A DNA stretch of 64,000 nucleotides from Anaerolineaceae bacterium UBA6073 (lineage in GTDB: Bacteria > Chloroflexota > Anaerolineae > Anaerolineales > Anaerolineaceae). The DNA lies in assembly GCA_002436085.1 (NCBI GenBank), contig DIXT01000020.1, positions 158,423-222,422 of the forward strand, given 5' to 3'. The notes under the pieces are model-generated. The model made no database searches and was not told the DNA's origin. It saw only the letters and a list, made by a program, of their open reading frames with translations. The position numbers and the translations under genes were made by a program. Of the stretch, positions 54,383-62,846 are shown one piece after another. Every line of letters starts with the position of its first letter. Positions within the stretch are counted from its first letter, which is position 1.

Positions 54383-55600
54383 TTAAATAACTGGTCCTGG
54401 AAATAATATAGTTATCAAGGTGTAGACAATTCCAGATATTATATGTAAACTTAAAGCCAATACTATTGTTGCTGTTTGCCAATTTTTTTGTTTAAGCACT
54501 CGAAGATTTTTGAGTAGCCATCCAAGACAGTAAGTGAATAAAAGAAATGATGCGAGATTTTGACCCCACATGAGGTTAAAAGAGCCCATATGTGGTTGTT
54601 CTACAACTAGGATAGCAGTTAATATTGCTATTCCAAAATTCATCCAAACCAGAAAAAACTCAAATTTCTTTTCAATGCATTTTCTAAAGAAAACACTAAC
54701 AAGAAGTGGAAATAGAATTGAGAGCAAGTAGAAGAAAAATAAGTTGAACGCGTTCCCAGTGTAAGCTAATACAGCTTTGAAAGGCATTACTACAAGTTGC
54801 TGATCAGAATTTGCGTAATATTTTATTGCATACTGATATAGCAAAAGAATGATTGCAGGTATCATCATTGCTGTCAACAACTTCCAAGGGAGTCTTCGTA
54901 AAGAACGTTTTTGAAATAGTAAAATCAGCCCTAATGCAGGGAGAAAAGATAGAATGAAATTTGGTTTTGCTAGAATAGATAAACTTGTCATAAAACTTAA
55001 CAAGATCCACTGCCTGCCGTTTATTGATTCTTGCCAGTGGTCTACTATGAAAAAAAAGATCCATAATGCAAAAGGTTTTAATAGGTTGAAGGTGGGATTG
55101 TGCCACACATTAGGTTTAATATAGCCGACAATCAGTCGCTCCCCCAAAGTGAAAAGTATTATCGGTGCAACTATCATACAAACCAAGGTGGCAATCCAAC
55201 TCAATGTCTGTCGGAATTTATTATCTGTGGTTATGTAATTGATGAAACGCTTTTGAAGTAATAATGCTGTTGCAAAATAGCTTAATACAGCCGTCAGTAG
55301 ACCAGGAAATTTGTAGTACCAGTCAGGATGAATCTCAAATGCATTGTGAGTCAAGACATTCAATATATTGAAGGGAATTATCGATTTGATAATTAAGGTA
55401 ACTTGTTGGTAAAGAGGGTGTGGCAAATGAGTGTAATGCCTCTCTGCAAGCTCAGCTGTCCAGATTATATGATTACGGTAGTCTCCTGCTTCAAGCTGAG
55501 GTATCGTCGCGATGGTACAAACCACCAAAATCAAAAGCAAAAAGAAGACATCAATATACAACCTATTTTTAGTCACTTCCCTTACCTCAATTTTTGACAT
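54383..55600 (-). CDS. AT-rich polytopic membrane protein, possibly a GT-C glycosyltransferase
   Basis: A 405-residue membrane protein with about ten spans. After the first span comes an acidic loop with GDYRNHIIWTAELAERHY, where the Asp and the following His could match the catalytic loop of GT-C transferases that use lipid-linked sugars. Similarity to a named family is not certain. GC content is clearly below the region average, which suggests horizontal gain. ATG 55600 is preferred over an upstream ATG 55639; TAAAAT lies 7 nt before it and no ribosome binding site is present. It is flanked by repeat elements on both sides. Confidence 0.62.
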   Translation of the reverse strand: MSKIEVREVTKNRLYIDVFFLLLILVVCTIATIPQLEAGDYRNHIIWTAELAERHYTHLPHPLYQQVTLIIKSIIPFNILNVLTHNAFEIHPDWYYKFPGLLTAVLSYFATALLLQKRFINYITTDNKFRQTLSWIATLVCMIVAPIILFTLGERLIVGYIKPNVWHNPTFNLLKPFALWIFFFIVDHWQESINGRQWILLSFMTSLSILAKPNFILSFLPALGLILLFQKRSLRRLPWKLLTAMMIPAIILLLYQYAIKYYANSDQQLVVMPFKAVLAYTGNAFNLFFFYLLSILFPLLVSVFFRKCIEKKFEFFLVWMNFGIAILTAILVVEQPHMGSFNLMWGQNLASFLLFTYCLGWLLKNLRVLKQKNWQTATIVLALSLHIISGIVYTLITILFPGPVI

Positions 55601-55807
55601 GTAAGAGATTTTATCATTTCTTGTTTCACTTCTGCACACTGGCGACTTTATCCACTGAACAGGACATTTCTAAATTGCCAGCATTAGGACATTTCTAATT
55701 AGCTATGACACCAGGCTTCATATCAGCCGGCTGTCGAATTTATTCTTTTTGGAAATCAAGTTAGCGATTTTTTATACACTCGGTGGTTCTTGTAAAACGT
55801 GCAGTCG

Positions 55808-55947
55808 TAGGTTGGGTGCAGCGACACAGGAGGGAAACCCAACAACCTTAGCCAAAATTCCGCACGAACACGTCAACAAAAAACTGTTGGGTTGCGCTCC
55901 GACAGGTTACCTGCAAATAAAAGCCCGTTGTCGCTCCACCCAACCTA
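55808..55947 (+). repeat. 140-bp inverted-end repeat, copy 2
   Basis: TAGGTTGGGTGCAGCGACAC at the left and TCGCTCCACCCAACCTA at the right, a near-perfect inverse. It lies within the gene-free interval 55640-56398. Confidence 0.88.
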
Positions 55948-56022
55948 CCAGGGTGTTCTCGCCGGTGTCCCCACCGTGCGCGGCATTTGACTCCAGGTCT
56001 CCAGTTTGGATGCCTGTTGGAT

Positions 56023-56094
56023 GTAGGGGCGAAGCATCCTAAATCGACGCACTATAATATGAATGGTTTGTAATTTGGGATGCTTCGCCCGTAC
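56023..56094 (+). repeat. 72-bp palindromic element, copy 1
   Basis: Arms GTAGGGGCGAAGCATCC and GGATGCTTCGCCCGTAC (inverse), with a middle of about 38 bp. Likely a MITE- or REP-like unit. Confidence 0.88.
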
Positions 56095-56216
56095 CAAAAG
56101 CCCTCATCTCGCCCGCCTCCAGAGTACGAAGTATCCCTTGGGGAGCGCGAAGCCTGCCCGCAGGGTACCGAACCCGAAACCTGACTGCAGGTCTCCAGTC
56201 CGATTACCTATTGGAC

Positions 56217-56288
56217 GTAGGGGCGAAGCATCCTTAAACGACGCACTAAAATATGAATGGTTTGTAGTTTGGGATGCTTCGCCCGTAC
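56217..56288 (+). repeat. 72-bp palindromic element, copy 2
   Basis: Same arms and length as copy 1, middle nearly the same. It ends about 110 bp before the lipoprotein gene. Confidence 0.88.
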
Positions 56289-56398
56289 CAAAAATACTTC
56301 GGTCGCGCCGGTGTCCACAGCGGCGCAATCGGAGCTTATCTATCCTAACCTGGAGAAGCGTGTTATAAACGATTAATTACCTGTAGGTTTTCAAATTT

Positions 56399-57528
56399 AT
56401 GACTCCTGAGAGGAATGTTAATAAAGTGGGAAAAAAAGATCATAGAAATAAATCCACGATAGCCGAAAAAATCCTAAGATTGGCTTTGTTTACATCCATG
56501 TTGTTTGGGTGCGTGCCGATTGAAGCCACTGTCACCACTGTAACACCCGAGACCTCTTCCCTATCCTCTGATATAACTCACACCCCAACTCTATCACCGA
56601 CAGAAGTGGCGACCGAAATGCCAACCGCGACTCTAACCCCCGAGCCGACAGTAATAGTAAACCCTGATATTGAAGTGGTGGATGAAGAATTAGCGGAACA
56701 AATAAAAAGTGTGATGCCGTCTATGTGGGTTTATGATCGGGAACAAAAAAAATTTGTTGAGAGATCGAATGAAGATTTTAAAATTCGATTTATAAAAAGA
56801 CAACCTTATTTATAACAGATGGTAATGGAGAAGAAGTTGGGTATGCTAGATATTTTGTTAAGAGTTCCCCAGACGCTGAAATGACAGAATATTATTCATT
56901 GACAGATATTTCAAATGATTCGGTAATTCCATTGAAGTTATATTCCCGGATGGGTGATTATACTGCAAAAGTTATAACCCATAACGGTGATTTCTATACT
57001 AAACAATGCATGTATGGTTTTGTTGATGAGTTTACCGAATTTAGATTGGATACTGTATTTCCACAAGAAGCTGTTGATATGTATGCAAACGCTGATATGG
57101 AAAAGATACAAAAAGGTGAGGAAATAGTTGAGATAGCTATACTAAAAACTTTAGCTAATATTACGAATGAAAGTATTGACAAATTATATGAGGATTTTCA
57201 AAAGGGAGTTTTAGTTGAGTTTAATACTAAAAAAGGTAAGTGGATAGTAAATCGTGGTATTAATTATTTATGGAGCGATACTGATAAAAGAAGATATGAA
57301 ATAGTTGACGATGAATTGTTTTTATTAAATGGCTTTTCTGAAGGCACACAAATTATACCTGATTCGATTGAGGGTTGTCGTCCAATGGCTTGGGATACGG
57401 TTATGATAAAGTTTTTGAATGAAAATTTTGGTGAAGATGTGGCTATGACATATAAGCTTAATACAATACATTTTATAAATAAAAATACAATACAAACCCC
57501 AGTGATTGTTGATTTGCGAGAGTATTAA
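56399..57528 (+). pseudogene. Lipoprotein gene split by a frameshift at a run of A
   Basis: First frame 56399-56815 (138 codons): Lys-rich start, span, lipobox LFGC, then a Thr/Pro linker (TPTLSPTEVATEMPTATLTPEP) and IEVVDEELAEQIK. It ends soon after a run of five A at 56794-56798. The frame that carries on, KKTTLFITDGNGEEVGYARY... into the 56881-57528 segment, is one base off. One extra A would join them to a 376-residue protein. So this is a broken gene, a phase-variable one or a sequencing slip. The mature part (MTEYYSLTDISND to the C-terminus) matches no family I know. GC is low. Confidence 0.75.
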
Positions 57529-57674
57529 TTTTACATTTAATTAACTTTTCTGTATAATTTTTTGATGAGGATTGGTAAGAGTTTTTTTAATTTTATTTTC
57601 ATGTTCTCCGATCGCGCCGGTGCCCCCACCGTGCGCGGCATTTGACCGCAGGTCTCCTTTTTTGCTCCGGGCTG

Positions 57675-57814
57675 TAGGTTGGGTGCAGCGACGCAGGAGC
57701 GAAACCCAACAACTTTACCCAAAATTACGCACGAACACGTCAACAAAATTCTATTGGGTTGAGCTCCGATAGGTTACCTGCAAATAAAAGCCCATTGCCG
57801 CTCCACCCAAGCTA
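57675..57814 (+). repeat. 140-bp inverted-end repeat, copy 3
   Basis: Same length and order as copies 1 and 2; right end reads CTCCACCCAAGCTA. Interval 57529-58417 has no gene. Confidence 0.88.
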
Positions 57815-57889
57815 CCAATGTGTTCTCGCCAGTATCCCCACCGAGGGCGGCATTTGACCAAAGGTCTCCAGTCCGCATACTTATTGGAC

Positions 57890-57961
57890 GTAGGGGCGAA
57901 GCATCCTTAAACGACGCACTATAATACGAATGGTTTGTAGTTTGGGATGCTTCGCCCGTAC
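57890..57961 (+). repeat. 72-bp palindromic element, copy 3
   Basis: GTAGGGGCGAAGCATCC and GGATGCTTCGCCCGTAC arms again, 72 bp. Confidence 0.88.
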
Positions 57962-58033
57962 CAAAAGCCCTCATCTCGCCGGTGTCGCCACCGTGCGTGG
58001 CATTTGACCGCAGGTCTCCTTTTTTCCAGCCTG

Positions 58034-58173
58034 TAGGTTGGGTGCAGCGACGCAGGAGCGAAACCCAACAACTTTACCCAAAATTACGCACGAAAACGCC
58101 AACAAAATTCTGTTGGGTTGCGCTCCGATAGGTTCCCTGCAAATAAAAGCCCGTTGTCGCTCCACCCAACATA
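58034..58173 (+). repeat. 140-bp inverted-end repeat, copy 4
   Basis: TAGGTTGGGTGCAGCGACGC to CTCCACCCAACATA, 140 bp. Only 220 bp separate it from copy 3. Confidence 0.88.
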
Positions 58174-58248
58174 CCAGTGTGGTCTCGCCGGTGCCCCCAC
58201 CGTGCGCGGTATTTTACCACAGGTCTCCAGTTTGGATGCCTATTGGAC

Positions 58249-58320
58249 GTAGGGGCGAAGCATCTCAATCCATAAGCTATTCCTAATCCAACGCGTCGAT
58301 CAAGGATGCTTCGCCCCTAC
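58249..58320 (+). repeat. 72-bp palindromic element, copy 4 (diverged middle)
   Basis: Arms GTAGGGGCGAAGCATC and GATGCTTCGCCCCTAC kept, but the middle has a quite different sequence. Total length still 72 bp. Confidence 0.82.
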
Positions 58321-58375
58321 CCAAAAATCATAGGCAGTTGATGCCGCAATTTGGAAACTACCCAAAAAAAGGAAA

Positions 58376-58410
58376 TAAAAAAGACCCTTTGGACTTCGCC
58401 AAAGGATCTC
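58376..58410 (-). terminator. Terminator after tRNA-Pro
   Basis: Stem GATCCTTTGG / CCAAAGGGTC with a small loop. On the minus strand it is followed by six T and ATTT. Confidence 0.8.
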
Positions 58411-58417
58411 TTTTCTG

Positions 58418-58492
58418 TCGGGGCGCCGGGATTCGAACCCGGGACCTCTTGCACCCCATGCAAGCACGCTAGCCGGACTGCGCTACGCCCCG
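58418..58492 (-). tRNA. tRNA-Pro (anticodon GGG)
   Basis: Acceptor CGGGGCG/CGCCCCG, anticodon loop ATGGGGT, T-arm CCGGG/CCCGG with TTCGAAT. CCA is not encoded. It marks the right edge of the repeat-rich region. Confidence 0.95.
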
Positions 58493-58566
58493 AACAACAG
58501 GCGTTGATTATACCCAAGCCCCGCGGAAAGTGCAAGCTTTTTTCCGTCCGGCTTTTCTCTCCTTTG

Positions 58567-58932
58567 TTACAGCTCCCCTTCCAGCGCTTGCTTCTCAACC
58601 ATGCTCAGGCCGGCATACACCAGGTTGTAGCTGTCGTTGATCATCTCCATCAGCGCGGAGTCCGGCACAGAGCCGTCGCACACGACCGTATTCCAATGCT
58701 TGTGGTTCATATGGTAGCCGGGCGTGATGGCTTGGAAGTAGCTGCGCCACTTCAAGGCTTTCTCCGGGTCGCATTTGAGATTGATCGTCACCGGGTCGTC
58801 CTGCCAGCTCATCAGCACGAAAATCTTCTTGCCCACCCGGAAGCAGAGCGTGTCAAAATCAAAGGGCATATCCCGGGTGCAGCCGGGTTTGGATTCGATC
58901 TGCGCGCATAAGCCTTCGTAAGTTTGCAGCAT
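58567..58932 (-). CDS. YjbR/MmcQ-family protein
   Basis: A 121-residue protein with the CyaY-like fold of this family. Recognisable parts: PFDFDTLCFRVGKKIFVL, DPVTINLKCDPEKAL, PGYHMNHKHWNTVVCDG and the C-terminal MINDSYNLVYAGLS. Described as DNA-binding on thin evidence; real role unknown. It starts 5 nt after the phosphoesterase stop, so both share a transcript. Confidence 0.88.
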   Translation of the reverse strand: MLQTYEGLCAQIESKPGCTRDMPFDFDTLCFRVGKKIFVLMSWQDDPVTINLKCDPEKALKWRSYFQAITPGYHMNHKHWNTVVCDGSVPDSALMEMINDSYNLVYAGLSMVEKQALEGEL

Positions 58933-58936
58933 TGCC

Positions 58937-59431
58937 TCACTCCTTCAGCTCATAGGGGATGAGCAAATCGGCTTCGATATCCAACACGGCGAAACTGTGC
59001 GGCTTCAGCCAGTCCCCCAGCGCGCCGGGATTGATCAGGCGCGTGGGTCCGACACGGTTGTCCTCAAACAGGTGCGAGTGCCCGTGCAGGACGTAATCAT
59101 AGGTCCCGCTCTCCAGCGCGCGATGAAGCGGTTCCGCGTGATTCCCATGAATGACAAAGAAGCTTTTTCCATCCAGAGTGAATTCCAGCGATGTGCCTGC
59201 CTGGCTGGCGGGATTCATTTGCTGCAAACTCAACGCGATCGCGCCGCTGGCGATATCGCCGTTGCCAAAAGCGTAGAAGACCTGAAACCCGCGCAGATGC
59301 CGGCACATGGCAAAGTCCGTCAGGTCGCCGCAGTGCACAAGCGTGGAAATATTCTGGTCCCGCAGTATGGATAGCGCACGGATCAGCCAAGACTCCTTAT
59401 TATGCGTATCGCTAATAATCCCGATTTTCAC
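58937..59431 (-). CDS. YfcE-family metallophosphoesterase
   Basis: A 164-residue calcineurin-like phosphodiesterase. Motifs in order: GIISDTHN (Asp, His), VHCGDLTD, FGNGD, VIHGNHAEP and HGHSHLFED, which bind two metals. I place the start at GTG 59431, before which AGGGAG lies at good distance; the 20 residues upstream up to ATG 59491 are not conserved-looking. Substrates in the family are small phosphodiesters such as cyclic or bis-phosphate model compounds; the natural one is unknown. Confidence 0.9.
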   Translation of the reverse strand: MKIGIISDTHNKESWLIRALSILRDQNISTLVHCGDLTDFAMCRHLRGFQVFYAFGNGDIASGAIALSLQQMNPASQAGTSLEFTLDGKSFFVIHGNHAEPLHRALESGTYDYVLHGHSHLFEDNRVGPTRLINPGALGDWLKPHSFAVLDIEADLLIPYELKE

Positions 59432-59471
59432 ATCCGTCTCCCTTATCCGTTCGTTAATTACTGCAGCACAA

Positions 59472-59501
59472 TTGTATCTATTGATTCTCATATGGTAAAA
59501 T
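59472..59501 (+). promoter_or_regulatory. Promoter of the TPR membrane protein gene
   Basis: TTGTAT at 59472-59477 and TAAAAT at 59496-59501, 18-nt spacer. It gives a leader of about 35 nt with GGAG before ATG 59543. Confidence 0.45.
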
Positions 59502-59542
59502 CGAATTGCAAATATCCAGGACGATCAGGCGGAGCTGGCATT

Positions 59543-60472
59543 ATGACAACATCCCTCGAACAAGGCATTGAAGCAGCAAAATCAGGGCAAATGGAACAAG
59601 CCCTCGCGCACCTGAAAGATGCCATTGTGGAGGAACCTACCAACGCGGATGTGTGGGTCTGGCTGGCAGCCATCATCGAGGATGAGACCAAGCAGACCAT
59701 TTTCCTTAAAAAAGCGCTCGAGCTGGACCCCTCCAATCGTCCCGCGCAGCGCGGTCTGGCGTTCATCGAACGCAAAAAATACATTCCGCCCAAACCCGGG
59801 GAGAAGCTCTCCGATTACACCCGCCCGATTGGCATTTTTAAGGCCGCTCCTGCCCAAATTCAGGTGGAACAGGAACCTGAGCCAAGTCCCGCGCCTGAGC
59901 CGCAGATCGTACTGCCGGCGCCTGCCGCAGAGGAAACCTCTGCCCCCGCGCCCGCCGCGGAGGAACCACCCAAAAAACAAAACACCCGCGCGCAAAAGCC
60001 TCTCAAAACCAAGGTCTGGCTGGACGTGCTAATGTACGGCGTGACCCTGATGGTGTTCATCGTGATCGGCATTCTGATCGGCACGACGCTTCTGAATGTG
60101 AACATCCCCTTCCTGACAGAACCGACACCGGTACTGACCGTCCTACCCGAAAACGAAGGGGTCTTTCTGCTCGAAAACGGGCAGTACACCGAGATGGCGC
60201 TGAACCTGAACCTGCCCAAGGATGAGACCGGTATTCCGGTTACAAAGCAAACCCTGCCGGAACTGGTGGTTAACAACCAGGTCATCAGCCTGGAACGCCT
60301 GCAGCTGCTGGACGAAGCCGGTTTGCCGGTGGCGTTCACCACCCGCCCCGTGAAGGACAATATCCACCTGCTCATTCCCCAGGAAGCCCTGGCTCCTGGG
60401 CGTTATTGCATTGTCTTTACGCTGAATGTTGACCGCAACGAAGCCCTGTACTGGTGCCTGCGCGTGGAGTAA
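59543..60472 (+). CDS. TPR-domain membrane protein
   Basis: A 309-residue protein. Residues 1-75 form TPR-like helices (SLEQGIEAAKSGQMEQALAHLKDAI, then DVWVWLAAIIEDETKQTIFLKKALELDPSN). Next come a Pro/Ala/Glu-rich linker (about 100-155), one span (VLMYGVTLMVFIVIGILIGTTLL) and a C-terminal extracellular beta domain of about 120 residues. This is common in Chloroflexota as far as I recall. GGAG 9 nt before ATG 59543 decides the start. No enzymatic motif; perhaps a scaffold. Confidence 0.78.
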   Translation: MTTSLEQGIEAAKSGQMEQALAHLKDAIVEEPTNADVWVWLAAIIEDETKQTIFLKKALELDPSNRPAQRGLAFIERKKYIPPKPGEKLSDYTRPIGIFKAAPAQIQVEQEPEPSPAPEPQIVLPAPAAEETSAPAPAAEEPPKKQNTRAQKPLKTKVWLDVLMYGVTLMVFIVIGILIGTTLLNVNIPFLTEPTPVLTVLPENEGVFLLENGQYTEMALNLNLPKDETGIPVTKQTLPELVVNNQVISLERLQLLDEAGLPVAFTTRPVKDNIHLLIPQEALAPGRYCIVFTLNVDRNEALYWCLRVE

Positions 60473-60523
60473 AGACCGCTTGCCCTTACAACGAAATATC
60501 TGTCCCCCCGGAGGCTGAATTCA

Positions 60524-62845
60524 ATGACAGTTGAATCCTTGGGAATAAACATCCCGTCTGACCACTTTGACTATTCCAGGCACGGCACGATCATCAGCAA
60601 GGAAATCCTGGCTGAACGCGTCACCCGCTATGATGTGTACGCGCCGCTGATTGCCCGGAAAGCCCGGCCCGGCCAGTTCGTGATCCTGCGCCTGACCGAG
60701 GCTGGCGAGCGCATTCCGCTAACGATTGTGGACCACGACGCGCAGCGCGGTACGATTACGCTGATCGTGCAGGCAGTCGGGAAGAGCACAGAGTACCTGG
60801 ACAGCCTGCCAGTCGGGGAAAAAATTCTGGACGTGCTAGGGCCGCTTGGCAACCCATCGGAAATCAAGAACTACGGCCGCGTGGTCGTGGTTGGCGGCGG
60901 CGTCGGCACGGCGGTGGCCTACCCGGTCGCCAAAGCGCTCAAGGAAGCCGGAAATCACGTCACCGCGATTGTCGGGGCGCGCACGAAAGACCTGATTATC
61001 CTGCAGAAAGAACTTGAACAGGTAGCGAACGAACTGTACATGACCACCGACGACGGCTCGTACGGTTTTCACGGCTTTGTGACCGATCAACTGAAACAGC
61101 TGCTGGGAAGCGGAAAAACTTACCAGTATGCGCTGGCGGTTGGCCCGCTGCCCATGATGCGCGCCATCTCCGAGCTTACCCGTCCGTACGGCATCCCCAC
61201 CACAGTCAGCCTGAACCCCATTATGGTGGACGGAACAGGCATGTGCGGCGGCTGCCGCGTCCTTGTCGGGGACAAAGTGCGCTTTACCTGCGTGGAAGGT
61301 CCGGAATTTGACGGCCACCTGGTGGATTTTGACTCGCTGAACAAACGCAACCGCGCCTACGACCACCTCGAGGTCTGCCGACTGGACACGCGTTTGACCG
61401 TGCTTGAAACTACTGTTGAAAAAGTAGAAAGTGCCCCACGCGCCAGGCAAGCCATGCCCGAACTGCCGGTGGCGGTGCGCGTCCGCAATTTTGAGGAGGT
61501 CGCGCTTGGTTTTACGGATGAGCTTGCCATTAAGGAAGCTGAGCGATGTCTGCAGTGCAAGAATCCCAAATGCGTGGCTGGCTGTCCGGTATCCGTGCAA
61601 ATCCCGCACTTCATCAGTTTGATCCTTGCAGGGAATGTCGCCGGCGCGGCGCTGCTGATTAAGCAGGACAATTCCTTACCAGGGGTGTGCGGCAGGGTTT
61701 GTCCGCAAACGGAACAGTGCGAAGGCGCCTGCATCCTCAACAAAAAAGGCGTGCCGGTGGCCATCGGCGCCCTGGAACGTTACGTTACCGATTACCTCGA
61801 CGCGCACCCTGTCCAGCAGGCTCCCATGGAAGTGAAACACAGCGGGCACAAAGTCGCCCTGGTCGGCAGCGGACCTGCCTGCCTGAGCTGCGCCGGGGAC
61901 CTGATCAAGGCCGGCCACGAAGTGACCGTATTCGAAGCCTTCCATGATTTTGGTGGCGTATTGCGCTACGGCATACCTGAATTCCGCTTGCCCAAAGCGA
62001 TTGTGAGCAAAGAAGTTCAGCAGCTTTCAGACCTGGGCGTGAAATTTGTGCCGGATGTTTTGATCGGCGCGACTAAAACGATTCAGGACCTGATGCAGCT
62101 GGACGGCTACGAAGCGGTGTTTATCGGCACCGGCGCGGGCTTGCCCAACTTCCTGAACATTCCTGGAGAGAGCCTGGTGGGGATTTACTCTGCCAACGAA
62201 TTCCTGACGCGCGTGAACCTGATGAAAGCCTATCTATTCCCAAAGGTGGACACGCCCATTCTCAACTTGCAGTGCAAACGCGTCGCGGTCATCGGCGGCG
62301 GCAATACCGCTCTGGATTCCGCGCGGGTTGCACTGCGGCTTGGCGCCGCTGAGGTTTCTATTATTTACCGGCGCAGCGAAGCCGAGATGCCCGGGCGCTT
62401 CGAGGAAATCCAGCACGCGAAGGCGGAAGGCGTGCGCTTTGAATTCCTGCGCAACCCGCTGGAATTCCTGGGCAACGCGGACGGCTGGCTGCTTGGGATG
62501 CGCTTGATTAAGATGGAATTGGGTGAACCGGATGCCAGCGGCAGAAGGCGTCCGATCCCTGTGGCGGGTTCTGAGTACGAAATGCCAGTCGATGTGGCGG
62601 TCGTGGCGATTGGCAACGGCTCCAATCCGATTATCCAGCGCACCACGCCCGACCTTGAATTCAACCGTTGGGGCAACATTGTAGCGGACGGGGAGACGAT
62701 GGCGACCTCCATCCCGGGTGTGTATGCTGGCGGCGATATCGTCACCGGCGGCGCGACAGTCATCCTGGCCATGGGCGCCGGCCGCAAAGCTGCCGCTGCC
62801 ATAAACCGCCTTCTAACAGAAAAAGACACCCAAAAAAGCAGTTGA
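60524..62845 (+). CDS. Fused NfnA-NfnB-type NADH-dependent NADP:ferredoxin oxidoreductase / glutamate synthase-like protein
   Basis: A 773-residue fusion. Part 1 (1-285) is the FNR-like FAD/NAD subunit, with VVVGGGVGTAVAYP and [2Fe-2S] cysteines C241, C244 and C256 (CGGCRVLVGDKVRFTC). Part 2 (about 320-773) is the GltD-like subunit: [4Fe-4S] cysteines C342, C345, C350 and C354, FAD site VGSGPACLSCAGDLIKAGHEV, NADPH site VIGGGNTALDSARVALRLGA and the closing GGDIVTGGATVILAMGAGRKAA. NfnAB bifurcates electrons among NADPH, NAD and ferredoxin; in C. kluyveri it is two proteins. Bifurcation is inferred. CGGAGG lies 9 nt before ATG 60524. A GH4 gene starts 1 nt after. Confidence 0.88.
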   Translation: MTVESLGINIPSDHFDYSRHGTIISKEILAERVTRYDVYAPLIARKARPGQFVILRLTEAGERIPLTIVDHDAQRGTITLIVQAVGKSTEYLDSLPVGEKILDVLGPLGNPSEIKNYGRVVVVGGGVGTAVAYPVAKALKEAGNHVTAIVGARTKDLIILQKELEQVANELYMTTDDGSYGFHGFVTDQLKQLLGSGKTYQYALAVGPLPMMRAISELTRPYGIPTTVSLNPIMVDGTGMCGGCRVLVGDKVRFTCVEGPEFDGHLVDFDSLNKRNRAYDHLEVCRLDTRLTVLETTVEKVESAPRARQAMPELPVAVRVRNFEEVALGFTDELAIKEAERCLQCKNPKCVAGCPVSVQIPHFISLILAGNVAGAALLIKQDNSLPGVCGRVCPQTEQCEGACILNKKGVPVAIGALERYVTDYLDAHPVQQAPMEVKHSGHKVALVGSGPACLSCAGDLIKAGHEVTVFEAFHDFGGVLRYGIPEFRLPKAIVSKEVQQLSDLGVKFVPDVLIGATKTIQDLMQLDGYEAVFIGTGAGLPNFLNIPGESLVGIYSANEFLTRVNLMKAYLFPKVDTPILNLQCKRVAVIGGGNTALDSARVALRLGAAEVSIIYRRSEAEMPGRFEEIQHAKAEGVRFEFLRNPLEFLGNADGWLLGMRLIKMELGEPDASGRRRPIPVAGSEYEMPVDVAVVAIGNGSNPIIQRTTPDLEFNRWGNIVADGETMATSIPGVYAGGDIVTGGATVILAMGAGRKAAAAINRLLTEKDTQKSS

Positions 62846-62846
62846 T

